A stretch of DNA of 64,000 nt from Cydia pomonella (taxonomy: Eukaryota > Arthropoda > Insecta > Lepidoptera > Tortricidae). This document shows, one piece after another, positions 1 to 14,100 of the stretch. The translations under genes were made by a program, and so were the position numbers. The stretch's first letter is position 1, and each line of letters opens with the position of its first letter. The notes beneath the pieces are model-generated. The model was not told the origin of the DNA, did not search any database, and was given only the letters and a program-made list of their open reading frames with translations. Location: NCBI RefSeq assembly GCF_033807575.1, contig NC_084727.1, forward strand, positions 5,642,001 through 5,706,000, written 5' to 3'.

Positions 1-372
1 AATAGAATGAAAAATCTAAAAAAAATATATGATATACATTACCATGCAAACTTCCACCGAAAATTGGTTTGAACGAGATCTAGTGAGTAGTTTTTTTTTA
101 ATACGTCATAAAATTTAAAAAAAATTTTTTTCATCAAACCCATACGTGTGGGGTATCTATGGATAGGTCTTCAAAAATGATATTTAGGTTCCTAATATAA
201 TTTTTTTCTAAACTGAATAGTTTGCGCGAGAGACACTTCCAAAGTGGTAAAATGTGTGTCCAAAGTGGTAAAATGTTGAACAAGATCTAGTAAGTAGATT
301 TTTTTTAATACGTCTTAAATGGTACGGAACCCTTCATGCGCGAGTCCGACTCGCACTTGGCCGCTTTTTTTT
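1..372 (-). repeat. Dispersed lepidopteran repeat (GGGTTCCGTACC family)
   Basis: Near-identical sequence occurs at 56050-56216 and, inverted, at 50655-50820. The shared parts are a GAGTCCGACTCGCACTTGG end next to a GGAACCCTTCATG block, and a block around ATATGATATACATTACCATG. The copy is cut by the window edge. There is no coding content. The stretch between it and about 1030 shows nothing recognisable. Confidence 0.75.
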
Positions 373-1029
373 TCATGTGACTGATGTGTTGCCGAAAATA
401 TTGCGAAATTTCGGAAACTGTTATTTTTGTTATAGGGATTGAAATTTCCCATAATAAATAAAAAATGATATGATGAATCATTACGATGAGGAAATGATAG
501 GTTTCATAATTTCCTATGAAATTTTCCTAAAACTTCAGACGATTACTCCAAGTTCTTGAAACCTTTCGCAACTTAAATACTACTACTACTAGATAATTAA
601 ATCCAAGTTATATTATTTTTGTTAAACTATTTTACTAGTGCTAGTGGTACGCCTAAAAACGCTGCAAATTGTATTAAAAGCATGAAAATCGGTGCGATTG
701 ATCTTTAGACCATTTGAATCAATTTGTCTCATAAACCCTAAAAAAATGGAACGGAGTTATAACGTCATCTTTTTTTTGTATAAAAAAAATGTTCAATAAC
801 CTATTGTGTGTGTTATTAATTGAAAGGGCTTAATTAGGGAATTAAAAACCAAAATTACCAAATTTGGGCTTCTCCAGGTATGATACCTTTTTAAATATTT
901 ACATAGTTTTTATTATTATAATTATCTCTTTATTTATTTTTGATCTTAGGCTAGGTCATTTATTATTATTACAGTGTCCAGTGAACAGTTTGTGATATTA
1001 TGAGCAGTTTGGTTCATGTCATTATTATA

Positions 1030-1440
1030 CTATGTATCTTTATGTGTGCTTATTTGACAACAACTGGGATGTCATTAGCAAACATGGTGCAATGTTGGTG
1101 CGTTACTAGTGGCAAATCATTCGCGTGTATTAAAAACAGTAATGGACTCATAATACTTCCCTGAGGGAATCTCAAGTTATTTGGCTTCACAGTAGAGTGG
1201 TAGGTAAATGCCTCACCATTTGGATCAATGCTCGTTAACTCTCCTTTTTGAAATCCTATTAATGAGATAGCTTTCAATTAACTGTTTCGTAGTTCCCGGC
1301 AGACCATATCTCGCATTTTTTCCGCAGTATAGTCATGAGAGACAAAATCAAAAGCTTATCGCTCTGTCTGTGACGGTTTTTCTGCTTGCCCCACCACATA
1401 CTTCTCTAGCAAGCTTATAAGTAATAATACTAGTCCTCAA
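1030..1440 (-). pseudogene. Non-LTR reverse transcriptase fragment
   Basis: On the minus strand the translation contains FPQGSIMSPLLFLIHANDLP followed by HQHCTMFANDIPVVV. These correspond to the PQGSxLGPLLFxIYxNDLP block and the F-A-D-D catalytic box of LINE reverse transcriptases. The box reads FAND, so a catalytic aspartate is lost. Upstream on the same strand, in other frames, are pieces such as AFDFVSHD, so there are frameshifts and stops. It is a dead 5'- and 3'-truncated LINE in the region before the first visible Hsc70-5 exon. Confidence 0.75.
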
Positions 1441-1512
1441 TTCTTCATAAGTCTTCTATTTAAAATCAAGTTCCAACATTAAACAACCTATTACAAAACC
1501 CCTCCTCCACAG

Positions 1513-2653
1513 GTGGTCGAAAACAGCGAAGGCTCCCGCACCACCCCCTCCCACGTCGCCTTCACCAAAGAGGGCGAGCGTCTGGTCGGCATGCCCGCCA
1601 AGCGCCAGGCCGTCACCAACAGCGGCAACACCTTCTACGCTACCAAACGTCTTATTGGGAGACGCTTTGATGACCCGGAGGTTCAGAAGGATATGAAGAA
1701 TCTTTCTTACAAGGTTGTGAAGGCGTCTAATGGAGATGCGTGGGTCCAAGGTAAGGTTTAATTTGGTTCCTTGTTATGCTAGTCAAGTGCCAGGTTTGCT
1801 ATTAACATTGGGAATACCTTCTAGGTTACCAAATATCTTATTGGAAGACGCTTTCATGACCCCAAAATACAAAAGCATATGAAAAATCTTTCTTACAAAC
1901 TGGTGAAGTCCTCTAATGATGATGCTTGGGTTCAAGTAAGGTCCTTCCAGAATGATTAAGAGGATCTGCAAAATGCAATTCTGAAAGCCTCTTCCATATA
2001 TATACATAGAAAACTGGTGTTTTTTAGGATTCAGGTTTTTAGGGTTCTGTACCCAAAGGGTAAGAACGGGACCCTGTTACTAAGACTGCACTGTCTTTTT
2101 TTTTATACCACGACGGTGGCAAACAAGCATACGGCCCGCTTGATAGTAAGCAGTCACCGCAGCCTATGGACGCCTGCAACTCCAGATGTATGTAACGCGC
2201 GTTGCCGACCCTTTTAAAACCTGGCTGTCTGTCACCAGGCTGTATCTCATGAACCGTGATAGCTAGACAGTTGAAATTTTCACAGATGATGTGTTTCTGT
2301 TGGTGCTATAAGAACAAATACTCAAAACAATAAAATAAATATTTAAGGGAGGGTACGGAACCCTTCATGCGCGAGTCCGTCTCGCACTTGGCCTGTTTTG
2401 AGTTATTTTGTGATATTCGAGAAATTATATGTAAGATTTTAATGAAATATATTCGCAGGAACCGACGGCAAAGTGTACTCCCCGAGCCAGATCGGCGCGT
2501 TCGTGCTGGTGAAGATGAAGGAGACCGCGGAGGCGTACCTCAACACGGGCGTGAAGAACGCCGTCATCACCGTGCCCGCCTACTTCAACGACTCGCAGCG
2601 ACAGGCCACCAAGGACGCCGGCCAGATCTCCGGCCTCAACGTGCTGCGAGTCA

Positions 2654-2688
<35 letters not shown>

Positions 2689-5600
2689 ATGGACAAGACG
2701 GACGACAAAATGTAAGTATAATAATAATAAATAAATAATAATAAATATTATAGGACATTATTACACAAATTGACTAAGTCCCACAGTAAGCTCAATAAGG
2801 CTTGTGTTGAGGGTACTTAGACAACGATATATATAATATATAAATATTTATAAATACTTAAATACATAGAAAACACCCATGACTCAGGAACAAATATCCA
2901 TGCTCATCACACGAATAAATGCCCTTACCAGGATTTGAACCCGGGACCATCAGCTTCGTAGGCAGGGTCATTACCCACTAGGCCAAACCGGTCGTCGAAG
3001 TATGCCCAGTTAGACAAAGATTCAGATAAATAGAGGGTCCTTCCTTACGACCGATCTGGCCTCGTGGGTCGGACCCTGCCTATGAAGCCGATGGTCCCGG
3101 GTTCAAATCCTGGTAAGGGCATTTATTCGTTTGATGAGCATGGATATTTGTTCCTGAGTCATGTGTGTTTTCTATGTATTTAAGTATTTATAAATATTTA
3201 TATATTATATATATTGTTGTCTAAGTACCCTCAACACAAGCCTTATTGAGCTTACTGTGGGACTTAGTCAATTTGTGTGATAATGTTCTATAATATTTAT
3301 TTATTAATTTCCTTCTTTCTTGCGTTGTCCCGGCATACTGCCACAGCTCATGGGAAGCTGGGGTCCGCTTGACAACTAATCCCAAGATTTGGCGTAGGCA
3401 CTAGGTTTTACGAAAGCGACTGCCATCTGACCTTCCAGGGTAAACTAGGCCTTGTTGGGATTAGTCCGGTTTCCTCACGATTTTTTCCTTCACCGAAAAG
3501 CGACTGGTAAATATCAAATGATATTTCGTACAAAAGTTCCGAAAAATTCATTGGTACGAGCCGGGGTTTGAACCCGCGACCTCCGGATTGCAAGTCGGAC
3601 GCTCTTACCGCTAGGCCACCACCGCTCCAGATAAATAGAGGGTAATTTAAAAAATCATTGTATGTCAATTAAGATGCATTGGATTAACTTCGAAAGAGGG
3701 GTATTTTGAAAATGCCTAATATCTATGAAACCAGAAGCACTTCATAATTAAGCAACACCTATGCTACTGCAACGCTTACCAAGGCATTTACTGTTGCTAC
3801 AGTAAAAAGTGCTTCTAATTTAGTAGATGTTTGCCATTATTGAAATTAACCCACTCTTTAAAGTGAAGGTGCATTTGGGGTATCAATCTTATCATTTATT
3901 ACAAAGTTATGAACGGTCTTCTAAGAATATTATAGAGTTGCCTCACAGGATCTACTAGCTGCTCAAAGAAAACAATGTAAAAAATCATTTGCAATCATTC
4001 TATATAGTGCCATATATTCTGTTTTCAGAACCCTAAAATTAAAAAAAATAATAATTCAAAAATGTATTCTGCAAGTAGGCCTCAAAGGGCTCTTTTACAC
4101 GTCAATACAACATTTATAAATACAACAGCCAATACCTGGGTGAATATTACATTATAATAATCTTAAAATAAATAATTAGTACAATACAATACAGATGTAT
4201 AGTCTCTATGGGTAAAAATACATTAAATCTGGAGATGTAAAAGGTCCCCAAGATTTGGAGGTGTAAAGTGTTTCCAAGTGTTAAAATAAAACTTATACTA
4301 AATAAATAAATCGCGTCTGGACTGTTAAGCTAGCAGTTTCATAAACATATGATTACCTACTGCCTATGACATTCAACACTATGCCTAGTGCTATGACTAG
4401 TTTTTCCAAAAGTTTAACTAGTTTGTTTGAAAATAAGTTACTTGGCGGATAATTGCCAATCCACGCAATTAACTTTAATTATATGCAAAAAAAAAAAACA
4501 AGTAACGGGTCGGCAACGATTGACAAACACTTTATATTTTACGGTATAGCAATGCAATAGCCGTAGCACCCGTACATAAGGAGATCCAAACGCGCAAATG
4601 GCATTGGATAGGGCATATCCTCAGGAAGCCTGACACCCACCTATCCAAGGTGGCCCTGACCTGGAAGATGCCCGGAAAACGGAAACATGGTCGCCCTAAA
4701 TTTACTTGGCGCCGTTCCGTGGAGCAAGAGTTGGGTGTATTGGGGATGGGGTGGGAGGAGGTTACCCAAGCTGCCCAGGACCGGAGTCAGTGGAAGAAAA
4801 TGGTTCGAGCCCTACACCCCAGCAGGGGGTAACAGGATGAAATGAAGAAGAAGATAGCAATGCAATATTATGAATAGAATAGAATAAATCTTTATTTTTT
4901 ATAATTAAAGTTACAGAGTTATGGCCTGCCAAGCGCAAGCAGTATTATTTTACATATATGTCTTAGGTATCAAAAAGATCTAATGTAAAGTAAATGGGGC
5001 TCAGTTCAGGCATGAACTGGCTCACGCTAAAGCTATGTATACATTTAAATGACAGGGATACGAGGTGGGGCCCATTCGCTTGGAGAGTGTTTTTCCTCGC
5101 AATATTATGGTAGTAATCAAAAATAATTTGCATGCAATGAATATTCATTAAGATATTTCTGTTCCAGTATCGCCGTATACGACTTGGGCGGCGGCACCTT
5201 CGATATCTCCGTGCTGGAGATCCAGAAGGGGGTGTTCGAGGTGAAGTCCACCAACGGAGACACGCTCCTCGGTGGCGAGGACTTTGACAACGTCATTGTC
5301 AACTTCCTAGTCGACGAGTTCAAACGTGACGTAAGTATTGTCTAACTCTTTTAAGTGTAGTAATATGGTCAGCTCAACTGTTGAATATTATAACAACCCT
5401 ATTATTACAATTAGTTAAGAGCAAAGCAAACCTGATAAAATAAAAATATAGGACATTATTACACAAATTAACTAGTCCTACCTACAGCAAGCTCAAAAAA
5501 AGTTCAAATAATATTCACCAATATTATATTTATATATCATTAATATTGTATGTGTATGTATATGTATGTATGTGTGTCTTATATTTATAGTGTGTATGTA

Positions 5601-8122
5601 TGTTTATGTGATATATATGTAGTTTATAAGTATATTAGTTTGCTTTTCTTCTTAATTCATTGACTTTTTTTTTCTCTGCACCAATTGTAAGTGTCTCTGT
5701 TTGGCCCTATGGTTGAGTGGTAGAGAATGCCATTTGGCATTAATTCCGCCATTTGTACATGATTGTATATATTTTGTGCAATAAAGTTTATATAAATAAA
5801 TAAATAAGGCTTGTGGTGTGGGTACTTAGATAATGATATAATTATAATACATAAATATTTATAAATACTTAGATACATATAAAACACCAAATAATATCCG
5901 TGCTCATCACACGAATATATGCCCTTACCAGGATTTGAACCCGGGACCATCGGCTTCATAGCTGATTGACTGATATCATTAATAAAAAATCTAGCCTATG
6001 GTTACAAATAAAAATAAATAGCTACGGTTACTAAAGGTGATATATGTAAGGCAAAGGTTGCGCCACTTAAAAAACAATTTGCAATGCCTAGAGTTGAACT
6101 TAGCGGAGCTCATCTCTTGTCAAAATTTCTAGGAAGAATGATACCAAAAAAATACTCTATTCACCTGCTCCTTCCTAAAATTTCCTCCGACTTGCCAAAT
6201 GCCCCTGACGCGAAAAGATCTGTTTGAAACATATAGCATTTACTTCGATTTTTGGTTTGCCTTTTCATCGTCAATGTATGTTTACAGCAAGGGATCAACC
6301 TCCGCAAGGACGCCATGGCCATGCAGCGGCTAAAGGAAGCGGCCGAGAAAGCCAAGATCGAGCTGTCGGGATCGCTGCAGACCGACATCAACCTGCCGTA
6401 CCTCACCATGGACGCGTCTGGCCCCAAGCACATGAACCTCAAGGTAAGGGTTTTGTAGTAATTCGCTTGACACGTTGCCACGTATCTAGGTGGAGCTGAA
6501 ATACTGAAGGGTTACTTGCCTTACACCTAACTAATACGAGTAGAACGTAATTTAAAAGGATAACATGCGTAATCATAATCGATTGATCATGATTCCGCAT
6601 TTTATGTGTGTTATGGAGTGGTCAAAAACCTAGAAATTCGTGTTATGTATTAATGGATGAACCCTCAAGTGTTCTATAGATTTCTAATACCAAATGAAGA
6701 CCTAATACAGATGTCTATACTCTAGACATTCAAACCCTATTGGTGTCTACCAATAACTTTCGGACCGTTAACAAAATATGATTTAATATTTACCAGTCTC
6801 TTTATGGTGGCGAGGAAACTGGACTTTTTCCAATAAAACGTATACACAGTGATTGCTGTACTTACCCCTTTGTATTGAAAGGTTTATAAGCGAGCGCAAA
6901 TTTTTGCGATGTAAATCCAAATTTTAAGACGTGGCAGAAACCAGTATAAATAATAAGATTATTGATGATCGTCATAAGTTTGGTAGTCGACCATGCACTG
7001 TGTTTTAGGCTCTCAAACTGTCACCATACGTTTGATTGTTATGTAACAGTGCTATAACAATACGGGACGAAACCATCCACTCAAATATTTACATTTGAGT
7101 AGATCAAAAGATAATCGTAACAAAACAATTTATTTTAGCTTCGCGGCTAAAATATTTTGCATGATTTTACGCCACTTAGAATAAGTTTTCAAAATTTTAA
7201 GTACAAACATGACTTGTTTTTTTAGATGACCCGCTCAAAGTTGGAATCTCTAGTCGGAGACTTGATCAAGCGAACGATCGCGCCGTGCCAGAAGGCGCTG
7301 CAAGATGCTGAGGTCCAGCGATCTGATATTGGAGAGGTGCTTCTCGTCGGAGGCATGACCAGAATGCCAAAGGTAAGGCAACCCGTGCAGGCTTATGAAA
7401 TTAACCCAGATAAAAGTTGAATTAATTGGTATTCATTTGGCAATACTTAGGCACATTACTTATGTCATTTTCGGTAATTTTTTCCATTATAATATGCTAA
7501 TAATTATTAATTAAAAAGTGCAGTCTTGGTCATTTTTACCTCACTTAGCATAGGATCTGTTAACTTTTTTTTATTTTTCATAGCCGTAATATTGATTGAG
7601 TGGTATTGATATGCACCAAATGCATAAAGCCGATGGCAGCCACACTTAGCTGTCTAGGCTGTCACTCAGACTGGGGCTAGAGCAACTTGGGATATATTCA
7701 CCGGTCGTGCCCGTGGTCTTCCGGATTATTCTCCCCAATACAATTAAACTTTTGAATACCCAAATAATATATGTAGTCTAGATGGTAGTAGTAGTGGTCG
7801 ATCATATGGACTCGTGCCGTGGCACTACGTACTACCTACCGTTCAGATTACTTTTAAGACATGTCTATTCGAAATAATTAATGACAAAATAGGAATGCAA
7901 ACTAGACAAGTTTCAGATTACCTAGCATACCGTCCATAAGTCTATTCGCGGCTAGGTTTAACTTTAAAAGCAAATGCTCACATAGCAGTATTTTTGACTT
8001 GTCAGGTCCAATCAACAGTCCAAGAGATCTTCGGGCGCGCGCCGTCGCGCGCCGTGAACCCCGACGAGGCGGTGGCCGTGGGCGCCGCCGTGCAGGGCGG
8101 CGTGCTGGCCGGCGACGTCACC

Positions 8123-8161
<39 letters not shown>

Positions 8162-11100
8162 ATCGAGACGCTCGGCGGCGTCTTCACCAAGCTCATCACT
8201 AGGAATACCACTATCCCCACTAAGAAGAGTCAAGTCTTCTCCACTGGTGAGTGCCCATAATAGAAACTCATCTGGGGTGATGCCACTAACATCCTTCTAC
8301 TGGATGTTACGCGCTATTGTTTGGTATTGAAACGCTGGGAGGAGTGTTCATGAAGCATATAACTAGGAATACCACCATTCCTACTAAGAAGAGTTAAATG
8401 TTCTCTACCGATGAGTTTCTAGATATCCATCTAGGGTGGTGTCCAACCCGATGATGCCACCAACATCCTTCAACTGGATTTTACACTACTATTGTTTGGT
8501 ATTGAAATGCTGGGAGGAGTGTTCACGAAGCTTATCACTAGGAATACCACTATCTCCACTAATAGTACTGGGTGCTTAGCCAACGTGCCAAACGTGAACG
8601 TTCTGTAGCGTAGTCATCTCTCTATCATTCTTCCATATTAGTGCGACAGTGACATTGGCAAGTTGGCTACGTACCCTGGTGAGTTTCGAGATACCCCTCT
8701 AGGGTTGTGTTCTAGCTGATGATGCCATAGACATCGTTTTACTGGATGTTACTAACCTGTGGCTTTATACTGAGACACTGGCAAGAATATTTATGAAGCT
8801 TATTACTAAAATCCGTACTATGAAGAGTCTTGAAACATAGAGTAACGACTCAGTTTTTGCTGAAGATGTTATTGGCATTCTTATGTTGGATGTTACACAT
8901 AATGTAGCCGTCTATATCATCCTGCGTCCGTACAACGTCCACGCTACGTGCAAATAGCTAACTAGTGGCCTGGCCTTTCCTCGAAAAGCCTTCTAGAAAT
9001 CGATTTTCACTCATGTCTGGGATATATTTGGTATCAGTGCATTCAGTGCATGAGGTTCTGAACACAAATATATGAAATGGGCGAAAGTGGTGGGGTTAGT
9101 TAGTTGCTGTGACGTCATAGGGACTTTTTATTTTATTTGAAACATACCATGAGCGGTACAAAATGAAAGGGCTTTGTGAGTACAACTATATAACATACTG
9201 TAACATTTTCACCGCGTGCTAGGTTTAATCGCACGGTTTGACGTCTGCTGAGGATGTCTAAATCCTCATTTTAAGTTTTAATAGTATAGGTAGGGAGTTC
9301 CTTGCGCCGGTATCTTCTTGGGGCTGGGGTGTAATACGCCTAAATTTTCGTATTCATTATTGTTTTAAATCCTAACACAATGTTAACATGTTCCAGCGGC
9401 CGACGGCCAAACCCAAGTGGAAATCAAAGTCCACCAGGGCGAGCGCGAGATGGCGGCGGACAACAAGCTGCTCGGGCAGTTCTCGCTGGTGGGCATCCCG
9501 CCCGCGCCGCGCGGCGTGCCGCAGGTGGAGGTCACGTTCGACATCGACGCCAACGGCATCGTGCACGTGTCCGCGCGGGACAAGGGCACCGGCAAGGAGC
9601 AGCAGAGTGAGTGCACTACCGCCTGTACTTAACTGGTACACACTGACAACCTCAGCCTAACTGGAGGTCTACGTCAAAACACCGGTCATAGTCAGCGTCA
9701 GCAACTGCTATACTTCACATAGCGCACTGCTGTCTATCGACATTTGACCCAAAGACTCTACAACAACTAGAACTCCATTGCGGCCTTCGTTATGTAACAT
9801 ATGATTGCAGATGTCTGTACCAAAGAAATAAATTAACAATTGCACCAAGCAATACCAATGGCTGCCCTATCTGGCTGTCTAGGTTGTCCAAGACTGGTGC
9901 TAGAGCAACTTGGGATATATTCACCGGTTGAGCTTGTGTTCTTCTGGATTATTCTCCCCGATACAAGCACTCAAAAACTGTCATTTTATATCACGACTAG
10001 GAGACCGCGGGCCAGGAGCATATATCGTCAGTCATCGTCTGATACTTTGTCAGACGATTTAAATGCAATAAAAAAAAAACAAGCCGATTGTATCGCGGTG
10101 GAAAGACCGTCAGCTGGTCACGCTGGCCATGGTTGCTATGCCTGGGCCTCAAAATATCTCCATATGTCATATGAATTGGTTCCATGGTGTCTTCACGAGG
10201 TAACAGACAAACAGATTCCGATGCATATGCGATAATAGCATGATTGCGATGATTTACGAGTTTGCTCGCCACTTAGTTTGCGGCAAGTACAGAATATATT
10301 TTAACGAATGTTTTCCCAACAGTTGTAATCCAGTCATCCGGCGGTCTATCGAAAGACGAGATCGAGAACATGGTGAAGGCGGCCGAGCAGTTCGCCGCGG
10401 CCGACAAGGGCCGGCGCGAGCGCGTCGAGGCCGCCAACCAGGCCGAGGGCGTGCTACACGACACCGAGACCAAGATGGACGAGTACAAGAGCCAGCTACC
10501 GCAGGACGAGGTTAGTACATAAACTAACAGCAATTAGGCGGGTCCCTACAGAACAAGCCGCCTCGTGAAGAAATTACCGCGCGAGGCAGCTCGGTCGGTG
10601 GAGATGTGCCTCGCCCGAGGCAGAGGAACGTTTACACAGATCGAGCTACTACGCGCGGAAATTTCCTAGAGAGGCGACTCGTTCCGTGTGGACCCGCTAT
10701 TAACCTCTATTCCTTACTGTCCTGATAATATGAAATTTTAATTGTTTGTTCAATCTTAAAACGAACCAATTTCAATTCTATTTTCTACTACCATGGATTC
10801 AAATTTGACTGTCCATTTTTCTTTTATGGTGGGCCGCTAGAGCTTAACTGAACATTGGTGGATCTTATGTCTTTGCAATATGTTTAAAAATTGAACAGCG
10901 GCTGATCGTGTGGATTCTGGCCTCACTATGTTTACCCAAGAGCCTTAGACCACACGCTCGACCCTGACAACGGCCGCCATACATTAGTTAGAGCTTATAT
11001 GTTTTATTCCGTAAAATAAAAAATAGATGTAAAACATAAACGCTGAATGCACACATCTAAGCCGTCTGTGCGAATACGTGCTCGCGGTAAAGCTGTGTGC

Positions 11101-14100
11101 TAGAACATGTGGAGTTGGTAAACTCACTGTCCGTGTGTATTGTGGGGAAACCAACACCTACAAATGTTTTCAAACAATCTTAATTTTGTCTAATTCATAT
11201 TGCAAGTGTTTCAATTCCCATGTTTAGTTCAATGTCCGAGGCTTTGTATCCTTGACCTACTTTTGTGTCTGTTCTTAATATGCCGGTTGAACGAACCGCC
11301 TTGCGAGGAAATTGCCGCACGACGCAGATTTGTAAAAACATGCCTCGTCCAAGATACCGTGGCCGCACGTTTGCCTCGAGCTGCACACGTGTTCACAGAT
11401 CGAACCTATTGTAATCGAATTCCCGTCGAGTCAGCTAGTTCTCTGTAGACTCGCCTAAGTAATAGTGAAAATATTTAACCTAACGTAACACATATCAACA
11501 TGTTCACAATTGTAATAATTTGTGTATAATTTCAGTGTGACAAGCTCCGTGAAGAGATCGCCAAGCTGCGTGAGCTGCTAGCCAACAAAGACAACGCCGA
11601 CCCTGAAGCCATCCGCACCGCCACCGGCACCCTGCAGCAGGCTAGCCTCAAGCTCTTCGAGCAGGCCTACAAGAAGGTATGTGTCTATATCACACGCAAC
11701 CGATGCAACCAACGGGTGGCTTAGACCCGGCGCTCGGCGCGGATAATTCAAATTCACCAATGATAACTCATTGCCTAGTCTCGGCCGAGAATGCCGAGAC
11801 CGAGACCGATATCTCGGTCGGATCTTAAAGTTCACCTTATTGTAGCAAATAAGTACGGTAAGTTCTTCATTATGGTCAAACTCAAATTAAAAAAAAAATC
11901 AAACCATTATTGTCGTGTTTTAGCGGACGGGAAGTTATTACTGGATTGTTTTTTACTTTTTAAAACATGTATCCACTAAGAAAAACGCAAAAAGACAATT
12001 AATATAGCCGCGGGCTGCGTCTACATGACCCGGTCAGCATCATTTCAAGCTATAGCATAGAGTTGTGTAAGATCGTGCGAATACTGCTTAATAAAATCAA
12101 AGACTATCACATATAATTTTTTAAGGATATTGCACAATATTGAATGGTACTGAATGGCAGTATAGTTGTGGCTTTAACTTAAAAAATAATAATTATCTAT
12201 AGAGGGAAATTGTATTTGACGGTTTTGATGTGAAGGTTCGATTTGAGTGTTGGTGTTGGTTGATGCTTAAATTATGATTATTTTACCTTATTTCCTCGCA
12301 TGTTTGGAGAAAAGCACTATATCGTCAAGTGACAAGCAAAACTCACTAATTACTCAACCTCATTTTAGTAGTAATATGGTTCATTTTGGCTGGACTTGTG
12401 GTGGTAATTAGTGAGCTTTGCTTGTCACCTGACGATATATGCCTCGGCAGGAACAGCAATTCGTGGATTCGTCTTCTTTGACAAAATCGAAACTCATCCA
12501 CGAATTTTCCCGGCCTCTGCAATAATGTACTATTGTGCACACATTTGAGCCGTCGCACCGCCTCGAGGGTGCGGCGGTCAAGCAGTTGTGCTATACTGAC
12601 GGAGGCAATTTATCAGCCAGTCGTACTGTCATAGTTTACTGGACGATTCGTGCTTCCTACACTGCTAATACAGCACAGTCTACGTATCTAATATAGACAC
12701 TGACAAACTGCCCAAAATATGTACCATCCCGCTCCGCGATTGTTGAGCCATTTTGGGTCCTAGCTGAATTGCTTGTACAATACGTACGCTATGGAATTTC
12801 CAATTCAGCTAGAACCCTGAATTGCATAATAATCACGGAACGGATGTACAGTCAAAAGATTTAATTTGTAACCCATTTCGTACCTTGTCACAGGGACGGA
12901 CAGTGACAAACAATGAAAGTCGCCAGAGACCTCATACTACTGTCACTGTGACAAGGTATGAAATGGGTCACGAATTAAATCTTTTAACTGTACAAACTAA
13001 ATTAACCTCTAACCCTAACCATAAGAGGTATATCCTCGTAAGGCCCAAGGTCCTACCTATAGGACTTATTCAGTTCGATGAAATTTAAATCATATTCAAT
13101 TAGGACAGAGTTGCATTTGTTTTGTTTCGTGCAATTTTCAAACAAAATAAAATCTACTGTATTCCGTGCACTATAGGTTCAAATTCCAGTGGCAAATTTT
13201 GGATTTTTCATTTCTATGGCTGGGCCTTAAGAGGCTATAAAAAAGGTCTCGCATTCCATTCTATTTCGTGAATAATTATTTTGACAAATCAGAATTACTT
13301 TGTCTTGGCAAGTTTTTTACACTAGAGAATAGTGTATTGTCAATAAGGTTGTGTATACATATTTTTGGCGCTTTGTCCGTGTCGATATTTAATACCTCGA
13401 CTGCCACCACATCTTGAATTCTGTCGGATGTGTTGGTTAGCCCTTTTCCAGGCCGCACCAATCTGCAAGGTTTTCCCAGAAAATCCAAATATATTCAGAT
13501 TAATCCAGCTTTGATGATTCATTTGAAGACAAGCCACATTTCCCGAAAGTGCAATCTGATTTGTACCTTAAATCGGAATACTAAAGTTGAAATTCTATTG
13601 GCGCGTATGTGGTCGTTATATCGTACTACCTATGCCTGGAAAAGGGTTAAGTCAGTTCTTTGATATTCCATCTATATTCTTTTTTTTTTATATGGGTTTT
13701 GACATTTTACGTTTCTAAAACGAAATTCTCCTTAATATCCGATGATATTTTCGAAATTTTTTCAACTTTTTTAAAACTTTCTACAGTTTGTACATCTATA
13801 GTTGTAGATGTTGGTTCAAGTTTTCAATTATGTTGATAGGAATAAGAAACCATTTATTGCCACACAAAATACAATGTTTAACTTAAAAAAAAAATAGGCA
13901 TACGCGGCAAAAGGAACGGACTCATCATACGCTGCGTCAGCCATTTTATTACAAATTGACTGCGCAGCGTTGATTTTCAGTCCGTCCCCTTCACTGAACC
14001 ACATTGATATGACATGCGGGTTAATGGATTTTTTTTTATTACCAGAGATAGCTTTTGTGTATATGTATGCTTGCTTGTGTTGTGTGTGTTGTGATATATG

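Noticed and set aside
3555..3629. Possible tRNA-Ala (UGC) on the minus strand
   Set aside because: The anticodon arm and B box are good, but the acceptor stem is not paired and the sequence continues into a repeated SINE body.
8278..8717. Mutually exclusive alternative exons of Hsc70-5
   Set aside because: The copies have one-base losses, stops and no acceptor, so they could not replace the real exon.
9372..9660. Overlapping frames on both strands of a GC-rich Hsc70-5 exon
   Set aside because: They are by-products of GC-rich coding sequence. Only the frame containing GEREMAADNKLLGQF and PPAPRGVPQVEVTFDIDANG is real.
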